Positions 29,442-40,081 are shown, counted from the stretch's first letter. The stretch: 64,000 nt of DNA from Marinobacterium lacunae (GCF_000705555.1 NZ_JMQN01000040.1:310001-374000), one strand, 5' to 3'. Notes: generated by a model from the letters alone, not told the origin. A program made the numbers and translations.

Positions 29442-31133
29442 TTACTCCTCTGCCGGGGGCGGTACATCGCGGCGGTTTTGAACCACCACAAAGCGGCGGC
29501 TCACAAACGAACTGTCGGTGAGACAGGCATTCGCGGCAGGATTGCCGCCGGTGGCGTGAAAATCACTGAATGCGGCCGACTGGTTTACAAACACGCCACC
29601 ACTGAGATTACAGGACAGCGCCACTTTCACATCCAGCGCCAATTCGTGCGCCTGTTCCAGTACCGTCTCAGAGGTAGAATAGACACCCAGCGTAATAGCC
29701 CCTCTCTGCCCAATCACCTCACGGGCCAGCGCCATACTCTGCTCAGTGCTGTCGGTGGCGATCAGGAAACTGATCGGACCAAAACGCTCTTGTGCGTAGC
29801 TGTCGCGATCAGCCGCATCCACCGCCAGCATTAAGGGCGTTCTCATCCGCGCATCGGGGAACTCTGGATGTTCGCCGCTCACGCTATCCAGCACAACGCG
29901 GCCCAATGCCCGACATTGATCGATTCGATCAACGGTCGCAGGATTCTGCAGGGCGCCCAGCACATTGACCGCCACCTCGGGTTTGGCCAGGAATCCGCTG
30001 ACGCCGTCAGCCAGCCGTTGCGCCACCTGATCGAAACTCAGGTGTCCTTCGTCGGTATCGATACCGTCACGAGGAATGAAAATATTCTGGGGTGTGGTGC
30101 ACATTTGGCCAGAGTACAGGCTGAGTGAGAACGCGAGATTGCGCACCACCGCTTTCAGGTTGGCAATACTGTCGATGATCAGCGTATTGACGCCCGCCTT
30201 TTCGGTGAACACCTGCGCCTGTGGACAGTTGCGCTCCAGCCAATTGCCAAACTCGGACGAACCGGTGAAGTCGATCAGTTTAATCGCCGGATGCTGTGCC
30301 AGCACCTGGGCGACAGGATCCGATGCGCTGTCCGGCACCATCGAAACCAGACAGGGATCAAATCCCGCCTCACTCAGCACCTGCTGCGCGACCTGAACAC
30401 TGATCGCCACAGGCAGCACCGATCCCGGATGCGGCTTGACGATTACCGGGTTGCCAGTAACCAAACTCGCGAACAGACCCGGATAGGTATTCCAGGTCGG
30501 GAAGGTGGCACAGGCGATTACCAATGAAATCCCCTGAGGTACGACGGTGTAATGCTTCTCCATCGCCAGTGCGGGATTCTTGCCCTGAGGCTTCACCCAC
30601 TGCGCCACCGCAGGTGCAGCATTCTTCATCGCCTGCCAGGCCATGGAGACCGCTTCCAGCCCCCTGTCTTGTGCATGCGGGCCACCAGCTTGAAACGCCA
30701 TGGCAAAACCCTGCCCAGTGGTATGCATGGTGGCATAGGCAAGCTCGAAGCTGCGCTTATTAAGACGGTGGAGTATCTCCAGACAGACTCCGGTGCGCGC
30801 ATCAGCCCCGGCATCGCGCCAGCCTTTCAACGCGCCTTGCATGCGCGCAATCAGCGCTTCGATATCGGGGCGGTCATAGCGAATCCCCAGCGCCATCCCA
30901 TAGGGCGATAACTCCTCACCCAGCTGATCACCACTTGTCTCGGTTTCCAGCGCGAAGCGGTTACCTAGATACGCATCGAATGCCGCCCGACCATCAGCGT
31001 TGGCCGTTTCACCATAGATGCGTCCGCTTGGAATCTCGGAATAGGGAGACCAAAAGGCGCGACTGCGCCCGGCATCCACTGCCTGTTTGAGCGTCGACAG
31101 GTGGGTTTCAAAAAAGGCCAGGGCCTTGGACAT
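29442..31133 (-). CDS. paaN: PaaN, aldehyde-dehydrogenase-like protein of phenylacetate degradation
   Basis: A 563-residue member of the PaaN (TIGR02288-type) aldehyde dehydrogenases, without the MaoC hydratase domain that PaaZ carries. [21 protein letters not shown], the [12 protein letters not shown] cofactor segment, [12 protein letters not shown] with the general-base Glu, and [12 protein letters not shown] with the catalytic Cys are visible. The ATG at 31133 has GGAG nine bases upstream and is preferred to one at 31187. The gene is divergent from paaF and has its own promoter overlapping a PaaX-type site. A PaaZ fusion is also encoded, so its precise step is uncertain. Confidence 0.88.
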   Translation of the reverse strand: MSKALAFFETHLSTLKQAVDAGRSRAFWSPYSEIPSGRIYGETANADGRAAFDAYLGNRFALETETSGDQLGEELSPYGMALGIRYDRPDIEALIARMQGALKGWRDAGADARTGVCLEILHRLNKRSFELAYATMHTTGQGFAMAFQAGGPHAQDRGLEAVSMAWQAMKNAAPAVAQWVKPQGKNPALAMEKHYTVVPQGISLVIACATFPTWNTYPGLFASLVTGNPVIVKPHPGSVLPVAISVQVAQQVLSEAGFDPCLVSMVPDSASDPVAQVLAQHPAIKLIDFTGSSEFGNWLERNCPQAQVFTEKAGVNTLIIDSIANLKAVVRNLAFSLSLYSGQMCTTPQNIFIPRDGIDTDEGHLSFDQVAQRLADGVSGFLAKPEVAVNVLGALQNPATVDRIDQCRALGRVVLDSVSGEHPEFPDARMRTPLMLAVDAADRDSYAQERFGPISFLIATDSTEQSMALAREVIGQRGAITLGVYSTSETVLEQAHELALDVKVALSCNLSGGVFVNQSAAFSDFHATGGNPAANACLTDSSFVSRRFVVVQNRRDVPPPAEE

Positions 31134-31232
31134 AGAACCATTCTCCAGTGATACCGGCACGCCGCCACCGGGCGTGGACAGACTCATCCGGGCTCAGCTG
31201 GGCGACCTTTGTTGTATTTGTTGTCGGAATCG

Positions 31233-31261
31233 ATACTAGTAACACACTTTTTTAGTGTCAA
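31233..31261 (-). promoter_or_regulatory. Promoter of paaN-paaY
   Basis: On the minus strand TTGACA (31261-31256), a 17-base spacer and TAGTAT (31238-31233) give a perfect -35 and a 4 of 6 -10. The whole promoter is inside or next to the PaaX-type inverted repeat at 31240-31278, so repressor binding would occlude it. Confidence 0.7.
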
Positions 31262-31278
31262 ATTATTAATAGGTATCA
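31240..31278. promoter_or_regulatory. PaaX-type operator in front of paaN
   Basis: Half-sites TAACAC and GTATCA separated by exactly 27 bases. This is the same spacing as in the other paa operators of this window and as in the E. coli PaaX box (TGATTC-N27-GAATCA). One half-site base deviates from TGAYAC. Confidence 0.6.
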
Positions 31279-31453
31279 TGAAAGACCAAGTGCAAACCGT
31301 GCACGGTCTGTCGCGGCCTCCCTACTCTAAAAACAGATAAAAAACTCCTTTTATAACTTACATATAGCGAACAACAAGCTTATTGATTGATGTTATAAAC
31401 AATCTGCAGACACTATGAAAACAACTCAGAATAACATCACAAAACAACTAATA

Positions 31454-31492
31454 AGACACAATTAAATTACTAAAATAACTTTTCATGTATCA
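31454..31492. promoter_or_regulatory. PaaX-type operator in front of paaF
   Basis: Half-sites AGACAC and GTATCA with a 27-base spacer, one mismatch to TGAYAC. It lies 100 bases upstream of paaF in the AT-rich divergent region 31188-31591. No single convincing -10/-35 pair for paaF was found; the region has several TATAA-like stretches. Confidence 0.5.
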
Positions 31493-31591
31493 CTTTTCTA
31501 AGCTAAGCTTCGCTCAACAATGAGACCGATCCCACGAGAGCGGTCCGTGACAAGACAGATGACGTCAATAACTACAAAAACAGTGAAGACT

Positions 31592-32365
31592 ATGCTGAAT
31601 CATCTACTGACCGACGCGTCTTCCGACGGCGTGCTGACCATCCAACTGCACCGTCCGGAATCGCTCAACGCCCTCAATACTGCTCTGCTTAGCGAGCTGG
31701 CCGATACGCTTGATCACGCTGCAAGCGATACATTGATCGGTGCTGTCGTCATCACCGGCGATAGCCGTGCTTTCGCTGCCGGTGCTGACATCCGCGAGAT
31801 GGCCGATCTGGATATGGTCGGTGTCATGAACGATCCGCGTCCGCTGCACTGGGCCCGCATTTCAGCCTTCCCCAAACCAATTGTTGCCGCTGTCAACGGC
31901 TTCGCCCTCGGGGGCGGCTGCGAGCTGGTGATGCACGCCGATATTGTTATCGCCAGTCGCGATGCCCGCTTTGGCCAGCCCGAGATCAAACTCGGCATCA
32001 TCCCCGGTGCGGGCGGTACTCAACGCCTTATCCGTGCCGTGGGCAAGTCCCTCGCCTCTCAAATGGTGCTCACAGGTGAGCCGATCAGCGCCCAGCGCGC
32101 CTATGACGCAGGTCTGGTCAGCGAACTCACCGAGCCTGAACTGACGCTCGAGCGCGCCCATCAGGTTGCTGCATCCATTGCAGCCCAAGCGCCACAGGCG
32201 GTGCGTCAGGCCAAGGATGTACTGCTGCGCTCGCAGGAGACCCACCTTGCAGCAGGCCTCGCCTATGAGCGCAAGGCGTTCACGCTGCTGGCCGCGACAG
32301 AGGACCGAAACGAGGGGATCCAGGCATTCATTGAGAAACGACGTCCGCGATACAGAGGGCGCTAA
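31592..32365 (+). CDS. paaF: PaaF, 2,3-dehydroadipyl-CoA hydratase
   Basis: A 257-residue crotonase that hydrates 2,3-dehydroadipyl-CoA to 3-hydroxyadipyl-CoA in the lower Paa pathway. The protein follows E. coli PaaF closely: FAAGADIREMAD forms the first oxyanion-hole segment, GGGCELVMHADIVIA the second, and GQPEIKLGIIPGAGGTQRLIR carries the catalytic glutamates. The start at 31592 opens MLNHLLTDASSDG; two further in-frame ATGs upstream have no support. It begins the paaFGHIJK operon. Confidence 0.93.
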   Translation: MLNHLLTDASSDGVLTIQLHRPESLNALNTALLSELADTLDHAASDTLIGAVVITGDSRAFAAGADIREMADLDMVGVMNDPRPLHWARISAFPKPIVAAVNGFALGGGCELVMHADIVIASRDARFGQPEIKLGIIPGAGGTQRLIRAVGKSLASQMVLTGEPISAQRAYDAGLVSELTEPELTLERAHQVAASIAAQAPQAVRQAKDVLLRSQETHLAAGLAYERKAFTLLAATEDRNEGIQAFIEKRRPRYRGR

Positions 32366-32420
32366 GGCGCTTCGGACATCGAGACCACCACACCCGCGTT
32401 CTTTGAAGGAGCTGCCAGAC

Positions 32421-33212
32421 ATGGCTTTCGAGCATATTGAATATCGCGTCGATCAGGGCGTTGCCGTCCTTACCCTGAACCGCCCCGCCAGCCTCAACAG
32501 TTTCAACGCGACGATGCACGCCGAAGTGCGTGACGCCCTGAAACAGCTGCGCAGAGACGACAGCGTGCGCTGCCTGCTGATCACCGGCAACGGCCGCGGC
32601 TTCTGCGCCGGACAGGACCTGTCCGACCGCAACGTAGCGGCCGATGCCGAGATGCCTGATCTCGGCCGCTCCATCGAGACGTTTTACAACCCGTTGATCC
32701 GCACGCTGCGCGAGCTTCCCCTGCCGGTCATCTGTGCGGTCAACGGCGTTGCTGCCGGCGCGGGCGCCAACATCGCACTGGCCTGCGATATCGTGTTCGC
32801 GGCCCGCTCGGCCAGCTTTATTCAGGCGTTCTGCAAGATCGGTCTGGTACCGGATTCCGGCGGCACCTGGACACTGCCACGACTGGTTGGCCCGGCACGG
32901 GCGATGGCGCTCTCAATGCTGGGCGACAAGATCAGCGCCGAACAGGCAGCCAACTGGGGCATGATCTGGTCCTGCGTAGATGATGAAGCCCTGATGGACA
33001 GCGCCCTGACCTGCGCCCGCCATCTGGCAACCCAGCCCACACGCGGCCTTGCATTGATCAAGCGTGCTTTGAACGAAAGCAGCACCAATACGCTGGATCA
33101 GCAGCTGGATCTCGAGCGCGATCTGCAACGTCTGGCCGGACGCACCGCCGACTACCGCGAAGGCGTCGCCGCCTTCATGGAGAAGCGCAAGCCCGAGTTC
33201 AAAGGCTGCTGA
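32421..33212 (+). CDS. paaG: PaaG, 1,2-epoxyphenylacetyl-CoA isomerase
   Basis: A 263-residue crotonase-fold isomerase that converts ring-1,2-epoxyphenylacetyl-CoA to oxepin-CoA and also shifts double bonds later in the pathway. GFCAGQDLSDRN (oxyanion hole and catalytic Asp region) and FCKIGLVPDSGGTWTLPRLVG are PaaG hallmarks. Its start ATG at 32421 follows GAAGGAG. The stop TGA overlaps the first possible ATG of paaH by one base. Confidence 0.94.
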   Translation: MAFEHIEYRVDQGVAVLTLNRPASLNSFNATMHAEVRDALKQLRRDDSVRCLLITGNGRGFCAGQDLSDRNVAADAEMPDLGRSIETFYNPLIRTLRELPLPVICAVNGVAAGAGANIALACDIVFAARSASFIQAFCKIGLVPDSGGTWTLPRLVGPARAMALSMLGDKISAEQAANWGMIWSCVDDEALMDSALTCARHLATQPTRGLALIKRALNESSTNTLDQQLDLERDLQRLAGRTADYREGVAAFMEKRKPEFKGC

Positions 33213-34765
33213 TGCAAACTGAACGTACACAGAGAGCAGAGATGAAACAGATCACTGAACACTCCGTTATCGGCGTCATCGGCGCAGGTGCCATGGGCGC
33301 GGGCATCGCACAGGTTGCGGCGACTGCCGGACACACCGTACTGGTGTTTGACAACCTTCCCGGCGCCGCGCAGAAAGGGATCGACAATACGGCCAAAGGG
33401 CTGGACAAGCTGGTCACCCGTGGCAAGATTGACGCGGCCTCCCGCGATGCGATTATCGCCCGCATGCAGCCGGTGGAATCCCTGCAATCGCTGTCCGACG
33501 CCGATCTGGTGATCGAAGCGATCGTCGAAAGCCTTGAGATCAAACGCAGCCTGTTCGTGCAGCTTGAATCGATCTGCGCACCCGGCACCCTGTTCGCCTC
33601 CAACACCTCATCGATCTCCATCACCTCCATCGGCGCGGCGCTGAAGCAGCCCGAGCATCTTGCCGGCATGCACTTTTTCAATCCGGCGCCAGTGATGAAG
33701 CTGGTCGAGATCGTATCCGGACTCGACACCCACCCCGAGGTGGCGCTTTCCCTGCACCAACTGGCCACCCGTTGGGGCAAGAAAGCGGTCTATGCCAAAT
33801 CCACCCCGGGGTTCATCGTCAACCGCCTTGCCCGCCCCTTCTATGCCGAGGGCCTGCGCCTACTCGAAGAGGGTGCCGCCGACTGCGCCACCCTGGATGC
33901 ATTGATGCGCGAAGCCGGCGGTTTCCGCATGGGGCCGTTCGAGCTGATGGATCTGATCGGCCACGACGTCAACTACGCGGTCACCTGCTCGGTGTTCAAC
34001 GCCTATTTCGGCGACACCCGCTTCCAGCCATCGCTCACCCAGCAGGCGCTGGTCGACGCTGGTCGCCTGGGCCGCAAGTCGGGTCAGGGCTTTTATGACT
34101 ACCGCGAAGGTGCCGACACACCGGCTCCGGCAACGCTGTCCTGCGCGGATGCAGATCTGCCTGCGTCTATCGTCGTCGAAGGTGATCTGTATATCGCCGC
34201 GCCGCTAATCGAGCGCTGGCGCGAGGCCGGTATCGAGATCATCGAACGTGAAGGCCGCGGCCTGATACGTGTAGGCGATACAACGCTGGCACTGAGCGAT
34301 GGACGCATGGCGACCGAGCGCGCGGTTCAGGACGGCATCGGCGCACTGGCCCTGTTTGATCTTGCACTGGACTACACCCGCTGCAGCCGTCTGGCGATCA
34401 GCTGCAACCAGAAGGTTACCGAGCAGGATCTCTCCGCCATCACGGCCCTGTTCGGTCGCATCGACGTGACGCTGACACAGCTCGATGACATTCCGGGCCT
34501 TGCCGTACTGCGCACCGTCGCCATGCTCGCCAACGAAGCCTCCGATGCGGTGATGCAGGGCGTCTGCAACGCCGCCGATGCCGACAATGCCATGCGTTTC
34601 GGCGTGAACTATCCACAGGGACCACTGAGCTGGGCCGAACAGGTTGGCCTTGCCCACATCCACCGCACCCTCGGCAACCTGCAGGGCAGCTACGGCGAAG
34701 AGCGCTACCGCCCCTCTCGCCTGCTGCGCCAGAAGGTCTATTCAGGAGCACGCTACCATGACTGA
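33212..34765 (+). CDS. paaH: PaaH, 3-hydroxyadipyl-CoA dehydrogenase
   Basis: A 517-residue NAD-dependent 3-hydroxyacyl-CoA dehydrogenase. Rossmann motif GVIGAGAMGAGIAQVAA, ASNTSSISITSIG and the catalytic His region GMHFFNPAPVMKLVE are present. A second C-terminal HCDH domain (about residues 430-505, FGVNYPQGPLSWAEQVG) follows a degenerate linker, as in E. coli PaaH. The ATG at 33212 has AAGG six bases upstream and overlaps the paaG stop; an ATG at 33242 that opens MKQITEHSVIG is an equally good alternative, removing ten poorly conserved residues. Confidence 0.93.
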   Translation: MQTERTQRAEMKQITEHSVIGVIGAGAMGAGIAQVAATAGHTVLVFDNLPGAAQKGIDNTAKGLDKLVTRGKIDAASRDAIIARMQPVESLQSLSDADLVIEAIVESLEIKRSLFVQLESICAPGTLFASNTSSISITSIGAALKQPEHLAGMHFFNPAPVMKLVEIVSGLDTHPEVALSLHQLATRWGKKAVYAKSTPGFIVNRLARPFYAEGLRLLEEGAADCATLDALMREAGGFRMGPFELMDLIGHDVNYAVTCSVFNAYFGDTRFQPSLTQQALVDAGRLGRKSGQGFYDYREGADTPAPATLSCADADLPASIVVEGDLYIAAPLIERWREAGIEIIEREGRGLIRVGDTTLALSDGRMATERAVQDGIGALALFDLALDYTRCSRLAISCNQKVTEQDLSAITALFGRIDVTLTQLDDIPGLAVLRTVAMLANEASDAVMQGVCNAADADNAMRFGVNYPQGPLSWAEQVGLAHIHRTLGNLQGSYGEERYRPSRLLRQKVYSGARYHD

Positions 34766-35219
34766 TATCACCGAGATGAGCGCTCAGCAGCTCGCCGAAG
34801 CCTGCGCCGATGCCATGTACAGCCGAGACACCGCGACCCGTGCACTTGGTATGAAGATCGAGCGGATCGCACCGGGCGAGGCGACACTGAGCATGACCGT
34901 CACCGAACAGATGATTCAGGGTCATGACAGCTGCCATGGCGGTTACATCTTCACCCTGGCCGACTCCACCTTTGCCTTCGCCTGCAACACCTACAACACC
35001 ATCACCGTGGCGCAGGGCTGCACTATCGACTACGTCGCCCCCGGCAAGCTCGGCGATCGGCTGACGGCGACGGCCAAAGAGCAGTCACGCGGCAAGCGCA
35101 CAGGTGTGTACGACATCCGAATCGAAAATCAGCGCGGCGAAACCGTCGCCCTGTTCCGCGGAAAATCCTATCAGGTGCGCGGCACCTTGATCGAAGCCCC
35201 CAGCAGTCAGACTGCGTAA
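34758..35219 (+). CDS. paaI: PaaI, hotdog-fold acyl-CoA thioesterase
   Basis: A 153-residue hydroxyphenylacetyl-CoA thioesterase that frees CoA from blocked intermediates. [22 protein letters not shown] carries the conserved His, Gly-Gly and catalytic Asp of PaaI thioesterases (quoted as two parts: [10 protein letters not shown] and [10 protein letters not shown]). The start at 34758 follows AGGAG and overlaps the paaH end by 8 bases. Confidence 0.93.
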   Translation: MTDITEMSAQQLAEACADAMYSRDTATRALGMKIERIAPGEATLSMTVTEQMIQGHDSCHGGYIFTLADSTFAFACNTYNTITVAQGCTIDYVAPGKLGDRLTATAKEQSRGKRTGVYDIRIENQRGETVALFRGKSYQVRGTLIEAPSSQTA

Positions 35220-35233
35220 CCGGAGACCCATTC

Positions 35234-36436
35234 ATGAAAGATGCACTGATTATCGATGCCATCCGCACGCCGTTTGGCCGCTACGGCGGCACACTGGCTA
35301 CGGTGCGCGCTGACGATCTCGGCGCGGTGCCGATCAAGGCGCTGATGGAGCGCAACCCCGGTGTCGACTGGAGCGAAGTGGATGACATCATCTACGGCTG
35401 TGCCAATCAGGCCGGCGAAGACAACCGAAACGTGGCGCGCATGTCAGCACTGCTCGCAGGGCTTCCGGTTGGCGTACCGGGCACCACGCTGAACCGCCTG
35501 TGTGGTTCAGGCATGGACGCTATCGGCACCGCCGCCCGCGCCATCAAGGCAGGCGAAGCCGGACTGATGATCGCCGGCGGCGTGGAATCGATGTCACGCG
35601 CGCCCTTTGTCATGGGCAAAGCGGAAAGCGCCTTCAGCCGCAGCGCCGAAATATTCGACACCACTATCGGCTGGCGTTTCGTCAATAAACAGATGAAAGC
35701 CCAGTTCGGCGTGGACTCCATGCCGGAAACCGCCGAAAACGTGGCCGAGCAGTTCAACATCAACCGCGAAGATCAGGATCTGTTTGCCCTGCGCAGCCAG
35801 CAGCGCACGGCGGCCGCTATTGAAGCGGGCCGGTTTGAGCGCGAGATCGTGCCGGTGAGCATCCCCCGTCGCAAGGCAGACCCGATCAGTTTTAATACCG
35901 ACGAGCACCCGCGTGCGACGACGCTTGAAGCACTGGCCAAGCTGCCGACCCCGTTCCGCGAAGGCGGTAGCGTCACCGCCGGTAACGCATCCGGCGTCAA
36001 CGACGGCGCCTGCGCACTACTGCTGAGCGATGCCGAAACCGCCGAGCGTCTGGGCCTGAAAGCCCGCGCACGGGTGATCGGCATGGCCACCGCGGGCCTT
36101 GAGCCGCGCATCATGGGCTTTGGTCCGGCACCGGCGGTACGCAAGGTACTCAAGCAGACCGGCCTTGAGCTTGCGCAGATGGATGTAATCGAGCTCAATG
36201 AAGCCTTTGCCGCCCAGGCACTAGCGGTGCTGCGCGATCTGGGTCTGCCGGATGACGCCGAACACGTAAACCCCAATGGCGGCGCCATCGCACTGGGTCA
36301 CCCGCTGGGGGCAAGTGGTGCCCGTCTGGTGACCACCGCACTGAACGAACTGGAGATCCGTCAGGGCCGTTATGCCCTGTGCACCATGTGCATCGGTGTC
36401 GGTCAGGGTATTGCGCTCATTATCGAGCGACTCTGA
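35234..36436 (+). CDS. paaJ: PaaJ, 3-oxoadipyl-CoA/3-oxo-5,6-dehydrosuberyl-CoA thiolase
   Basis: A 400-residue thiolase that cleaves 3-oxo-5,6-dehydrosuberyl-CoA and 3-oxoadipyl-CoA to acetyl-CoA and succinyl-CoA. Catalytic Cys in [13 protein letters not shown], active-site His in [14 protein letters not shown] and the second Cys in [10 protein letters not shown] are intact. The N-terminal [12 protein letters not shown] motif is typical of PaaJ/PcaF. Fifteen bases after paaI. Confidence 0.95.
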   Translation: MKDALIIDAIRTPFGRYGGTLATVRADDLGAVPIKALMERNPGVDWSEVDDIIYGCANQAGEDNRNVARMSALLAGLPVGVPGTTLNRLCGSGMDAIGTAARAIKAGEAGLMIAGGVESMSRAPFVMGKAESAFSRSAEIFDTTIGWRFVNKQMKAQFGVDSMPETAENVAEQFNINREDQDLFALRSQQRTAAAIEAGRFEREIVPVSIPRRKADPISFNTDEHPRATTLEALAKLPTPFREGGSVTAGNASGVNDGACALLLSDAETAERLGLKARARVIGMATAGLEPRIMGFGPAPAVRKVLKQTGLELAQMDVIELNEAFAAQALAVLRDLGLPDDAEHVNPNGGAIALGHPLGASGARLVTTALNELEIRQGRYALCTMCIGVGQGIALIIERL

Positions 36437-36516
36437 CGCATTTCCCGCCCTGTCCGGGCACACCCAACAGGCTCGGACAGGATCGGCTATAAGAATAAAG
36501 TAATAGGACAACAATA

Positions 36517-37827
36517 ATGATCAGCACTGCACACAAGTCGACCAGCATTCTGGACCCCATCGAGACCGCCAGCATCGATGAGCTGCGCAACACCCAGTTG
36601 CAGCGCATGCGCTGGAGTCTGAATCACGCCTACTCCAACGTCGAGTTCTACCGTCAGGCGTTCGACGCCGCCGGTGTTCACCCCAGCGAACTGGCAACGC
36701 TGGATGACCTGGCGCGTTTCCCGTTCACCATGAAGAACGATCTGCGCGACAACTATCCGTTCAACATGTTCGCCGTGCCGATGCGCGATATTGTGCGCAT
36801 CCACGCCTCCAGCGGCACCACCGGCAAGCCCACTGTCGTCGGTTATACCCAGAAGGATATCGATACCTGGGCCGATGTCGTTGCGCGCTCTCTGCGCGCT
36901 GCCGGTGCCCATGCCGGTGATCTGGTGCATGTCGCCTACGGCTACGGTCTGTTCACAGGCGGCCTTGGCGCCCACTATGGAGCCGAGCGTCTGGGCTGTA
37001 CCGTTATCCCGATGTCCGGCGGCCAGACCGAGAAACAGGTGCAGCTGATTCGCGATTTCAACCCCGACGTGATCATGGTCACCCCCTCCTACATGCTCAA
37101 CATCGCCGATGAGATGGAGCGTCAGGGACTTGATCCGCACGAGCTCAAGCTGCGACTGGGCATCTTCGGCGCCGAGCCCTGGACCGGCACCATGCGCACC
37201 GAACTCGAGCAGCGCCTGGGCATCGACGCCATGGATATCTACGGCCTGTCGGAAGTAATGGGGCCAGGCGTCGGCATGGAGTGCATCGACTCCAAAGATG
37301 GCCCGACCATCTGGGAGGATCACTTCTACCCCGAGATCATCGACCCCAACACCGGCGCGGTACTGCCCGATGGCGAATACGGTGAGCTGGTGTTCACCTC
37401 GCTAAGCAAAGAGGCCCTGCCGATCATCCGTTACCGTACCCGCGATCTGACCCGTCTGCTGCCGGGTACTGCACGCCCCATGCGCCGTATCGACAAGATC
37501 ACTGGTCGCAGCGATGACATGCTGATCATCCGCGGCGTCAACGTATTCCCGACCCAGATCGAGGAGCAGATCCTGCGCATACCGGAGCTGGCACCGCACT
37601 ACGAGATCATCGTAAGCCGCAACGGCAACCTGGATCAGATGGAGGTCAAGGTCGAGCTCAAACCCAATGCTGTCGGTATCGATGCCGAGCCGCGCGTGAT
37701 CAAGGAGCTGACGCACCACATCAAGTCCTATATCGGTATCAGCACGCGCATCAACGTCGGCGCACCGGGTTCACTGCCGCGCTCAGAGGGCAAGGCGAAA
37801 CACGTCACCGACCTGCGTAAACAGTAA
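36517..37827 (+). CDS. paaK: PaaK, phenylacetate-CoA ligase
   Basis: A 436-residue AMP-forming ligase that activates phenylacetate with ATP and CoA, the entry step of the pathway. The P-loop SSGTTGKPTVVGYT, the IFGAEPWT segment and GRSDDMLIIRGVNVFPTQIE in the C-terminal domain identify PaaK. A strong terminator follows 8 bases after the stop, so paaF-paaK forms one transcription unit. Confidence 0.96.
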   Translation: MISTAHKSTSILDPIETASIDELRNTQLQRMRWSLNHAYSNVEFYRQAFDAAGVHPSELATLDDLARFPFTMKNDLRDNYPFNMFAVPMRDIVRIHASSGTTGKPTVVGYTQKDIDTWADVVARSLRAAGAHAGDLVHVAYGYGLFTGGLGAHYGAERLGCTVIPMSGGQTEKQVQLIRDFNPDVIMVTPSYMLNIADEMERQGLDPHELKLRLGIFGAEPWTGTMRTELEQRLGIDAMDIYGLSEVMGPGVGMECIDSKDGPTIWEDHFYPEIIDPNTGAVLPDGEYGELVFTSLSKEALPIIRYRTRDLTRLLPGTARPMRRIDKITGRSDDMLIIRGVNVFPTQIEEQILRIPELAPHYEIIVSRNGNLDQMEVKVELKPNAVGIDAEPRVIKELTHHIKSYIGISTRINVGAPGSLPRSEGKAKHVTDLRKQ

Positions 37828-37834
37828 GTCGATC

Positions 37835-37861
37835 GGGGCAGTCTCGCCTGCCCCATTTTTT
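37835..37861 (+). terminator. Intrinsic terminator after paaK
   Basis: GGGGCAG pairs with CTGCCCC around the loop TCTCGC, followed by A and six T. It separates the paaFGHIJK unit from the paaABCDEZ unit. Confidence 0.9.
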
Positions 37862-37871
37862 CGCTCACATA

Positions 37872-37916
37872 TGATACGTATTTTTATATTTACATTATTT
37901 ATTCGTATCATATAAT
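37872..37916 (+). promoter_or_regulatory. PaaX-type operator and promoter of paaABCDEZ
   Basis: Perfect half-sites TGATAC (37872-37877) and GTATCA (37905-37910), 27 bases apart, extended to 10-base arms ATATGATACG/CGTATCATAT. The right half-site is directly followed by a perfect -10 TATAAT (37911-37916); TTTACA (37889-37894) is a -35 with a 16-base spacer. The repressor would sit on the core promoter. Confidence 0.8.
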
Positions 37917-37974
37917 CGATTAAACATTGATCCACAGCAATGCTGGATCGATACGAAGCAGATAGGAGACAGCC

Positions 37975-38967
37975 ATGTACGCCCAACTCGTCGACACTGG
38001 CGTCAAACGCCTTAAGACACTTGAAGAGATGTCGCCAGAAGAGCGCGCTTTTCAGGAAAAGATCGATGCCGAGATCAAGATCGAGCCGAAAAACTGGATG
38101 CCGGACGGCTACCGCCGCACCCTGATCCGCCAGATCTCACAGCACGCTCATTCCGAGATCGTCGGCATGCTGCCCGAGAAAAACTGGCTGACCCGCGCGC
38201 CCAACTTCAAGCGCAAGCTTCAGCTGCTGGCCAAAATTCAGGATGAGGGCGGCCACGGCCTCTACCTCTACAGCGCCATGGAAACCCTCGGTGCCGATCG
38301 CGACGAAGAGGTCGCCAAACTGCACAGCGGCGAAGTGAAGTACTCCAGCATCTTCAACTATCCGGCGTTGAGCTGGGCAGATATGGGCACCATCGGCTGG
38401 CTGGTCGACGGCGCCGCCATCGTCAATCAGGTTGTGTTACAAAGAACATCATACGGACCATATTCACGTGCCATGATCCGCATCTGCAAGGAGGAGAGTT
38501 TCCACCAGCGTCAGGGATACCAGATCCTGCTGCACATGATGCGCAACGGCACCGACGAGCAGAAAGCGATGGTGCAGGACTCCATCAACCGCTTCTGGTG
38601 GCCGGCGCTGATGATGTTCGGTCCGCACGACTCCGACTCCCCCAACTCCGCGCAATCCATGGCGTGGAAGATCAAGCGCATGTCCAACGACGATCTGCGC
38701 CAGCGCTTTATCGACCAGACCATCCCGCAGCTGGAGCTGCTGGGTTGTACCGTCCCGGACCCGGATCTGAAGTGGAACGCCGAACGCGGTCACTACGATT
38801 TCGGCGAGATCGACTGGAGTGAATTCTATGACGTGGTCAAGGGCAACGGCCCCTGTAACCGCGATCGCCTGCGCATCCGTCGCAAGGCCATTGAAGAGGG
38901 CACCTGGGTCCGCGAAGCGGCCAGTGCCTATGCAGCCAAACAGAAGCAGAAAAACGCAGCTGCCTGA
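37975..38967 (+). CDS. paaA: PaaA, catalytic subunit of phenylacetyl-CoA 1,2-epoxidase
   Basis: A 330-residue ferritin-like di-iron oxygenase subunit that epoxidises the aromatic ring of phenylacetyl-CoA. The metal ligands are carried in [12 protein letters not shown] and [12 protein letters not shown] (ExxH pairs), plus an early Glu in [12 protein letters not shown]. First gene of paaABCDEZ; ATG after AGGAG. Confidence 0.97.
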   Translation: MYAQLVDTGVKRLKTLEEMSPEERAFQEKIDAEIKIEPKNWMPDGYRRTLIRQISQHAHSEIVGMLPEKNWLTRAPNFKRKLQLLAKIQDEGGHGLYLYSAMETLGADRDEEVAKLHSGEVKYSSIFNYPALSWADMGTIGWLVDGAAIVNQVVLQRTSYGPYSRAMIRICKEESFHQRQGYQILLHMMRNGTDEQKAMVQDSINRFWWPALMMFGPHDSDSPNSAQSMAWKIKRMSNDDLRQRFIDQTIPQLELLGCTVPDPDLKWNAERGHYDFGEIDWSEFYDVVKGNGPCNRDRLRIRRKAIEEGTWVREAASAYAAKQKQKNAAA

Positions 38968-38982
38968 AACGAGGATTAGATC

Positions 38983-39264
38983 ATGTCTGACTGGACCCTT
39001 TTTGAAGTATTCGTGCGCAGCAAGCACGGCCTGAACCACAAGCATGTCGGCAGCGTCCACGCCGCCGATGCGGCCATGGCAATGGAAAACGCCCGCGAGC
39101 TCTATACCCGCCGCAGCGAAGGCGTGAGCATCTGGGTTGTACCCTCTGCAGCCATCACGGCCTCCTCCCCGGATGAGAAAGAGCCGCTGTTCGACCCGTC
39201 CGACGACAAGGTGTACCGCCACGCCACCTTCTATGAACTGCCCAAAGAAGTGGGCCACATGTAA
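38983..39264 (+). CDS. paaB: PaaB, epoxidase accessory subunit
   Basis: A 93-residue protein. WTLFEVFVRSKHGLNHKHVGS and ARELYTRRSEGVSIWVVPS are the family signatures. PaaB is essential for the complex and binds the PaaAC core, bridging it. It lies 15 bases after paaA. Confidence 0.96.
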   Translation: MSDWTLFEVFVRSKHGLNHKHVGSVHAADAAMAMENARELYTRRSEGVSIWVVPSAAITASSPDEKEPLFDPSDDKVYRHATFYELPKEVGHM

Positions 39265-39276
39265 GGAGCGCCGACG

Positions 39277-40056
39277 ATGACCCAGAATCAAGCTCTGTTT
39301 GAATACCTGCTGCGCCTTGGCGATAGCGACATGGTCCTCGGCCAGCGTCTGTGCGAGCTGGTCGGCAATGCACCGGCGCTCGAAGAGGAGATGGCGATCG
39401 GTAACGTGGCGCTGGATCTGATCGGTCAGGCACGTTCATGGTTGACCCTTGCGGCAGAGGTAGCGAGTGCGGCCGAGATCGAAGGTGCCGGCCGCAGTGC
39501 CGACGACCTGGCCTTCACCCGTGACGAGCGTGCCTATCGCAACCTGCTGCTGGTTGAGCAGGCCAACGGCAACTTTGCCGATACCATGGCCCGCCAGTAC
39601 CTGTTCGACGCCTGGCACTTCCATCTACTGAGCGCATTGAGTCACTCAGCAGATGAGCGCATCGCAGCCATCGCGGCAAAAGGCCTCAAAGAGGTGACCT
39701 ACCACCTGCGCCGCTCCAGCGCCTGGATCAAGCGCCTCGGGGACGGCACCGACGAGAGTCACGCCAAGATGCAGGAAGCGCTTGATGAGATCTGGACCTA
39801 TTCAGGCGAGATGTTCATCGGCGACGAGGTCGACACCCTGCTCAGCGAAGCCGGCATCGGAGCCGATCTCGCTGCACTTCACAACCTCTGGAAGGCCGAC
39901 GTACAAGCCGTATTTGCTGAGGCCACGCTGACCTGCCCGTCGATGGACGAGTACATGCAGCGCGGCAGCAAAAAAGGCCTGCACACCGAACAACTCGGGT
40001 TTCTGCTAGCCGAGATGCAGTTCCTGCCGCGCGCCTACCCCGGCGCCAGCTGGTAA
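39277..40056 (+). CDS. paaC: PaaC, structural subunit of phenylacetyl-CoA epoxidase
   Basis: A 259-residue ferritin-like subunit that pairs with PaaA but has lost the di-iron ligands. LRLGDSDMVLGQRLCELVGNAP at the start, LLVEQANGNFADTMARQY and a C-terminal FLLAEMQFLPRAYPGASW end are characteristic (given as separate short motifs). Twelve bases after paaB. Confidence 0.96.
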   Translation: MTQNQALFEYLLRLGDSDMVLGQRLCELVGNAPALEEEMAIGNVALDLIGQARSWLTLAAEVASAAEIEGAGRSADDLAFTRDERAYRNLLLVEQANGNFADTMARQYLFDAWHFHLLSALSHSADERIAAIAAKGLKEVTYHLRRSSAWIKRLGDGTDESHAKMQEALDEIWTYSGEMFIGDEVDTLLSEAGIGADLAALHNLWKADVQAVFAEATLTCPSMDEYMQRGSKKGLHTEQLGFLLAEMQFLPRAYPGASW

Positions 40057-40081
40057 CGAAAGAACGAGCGAGGTACGCACG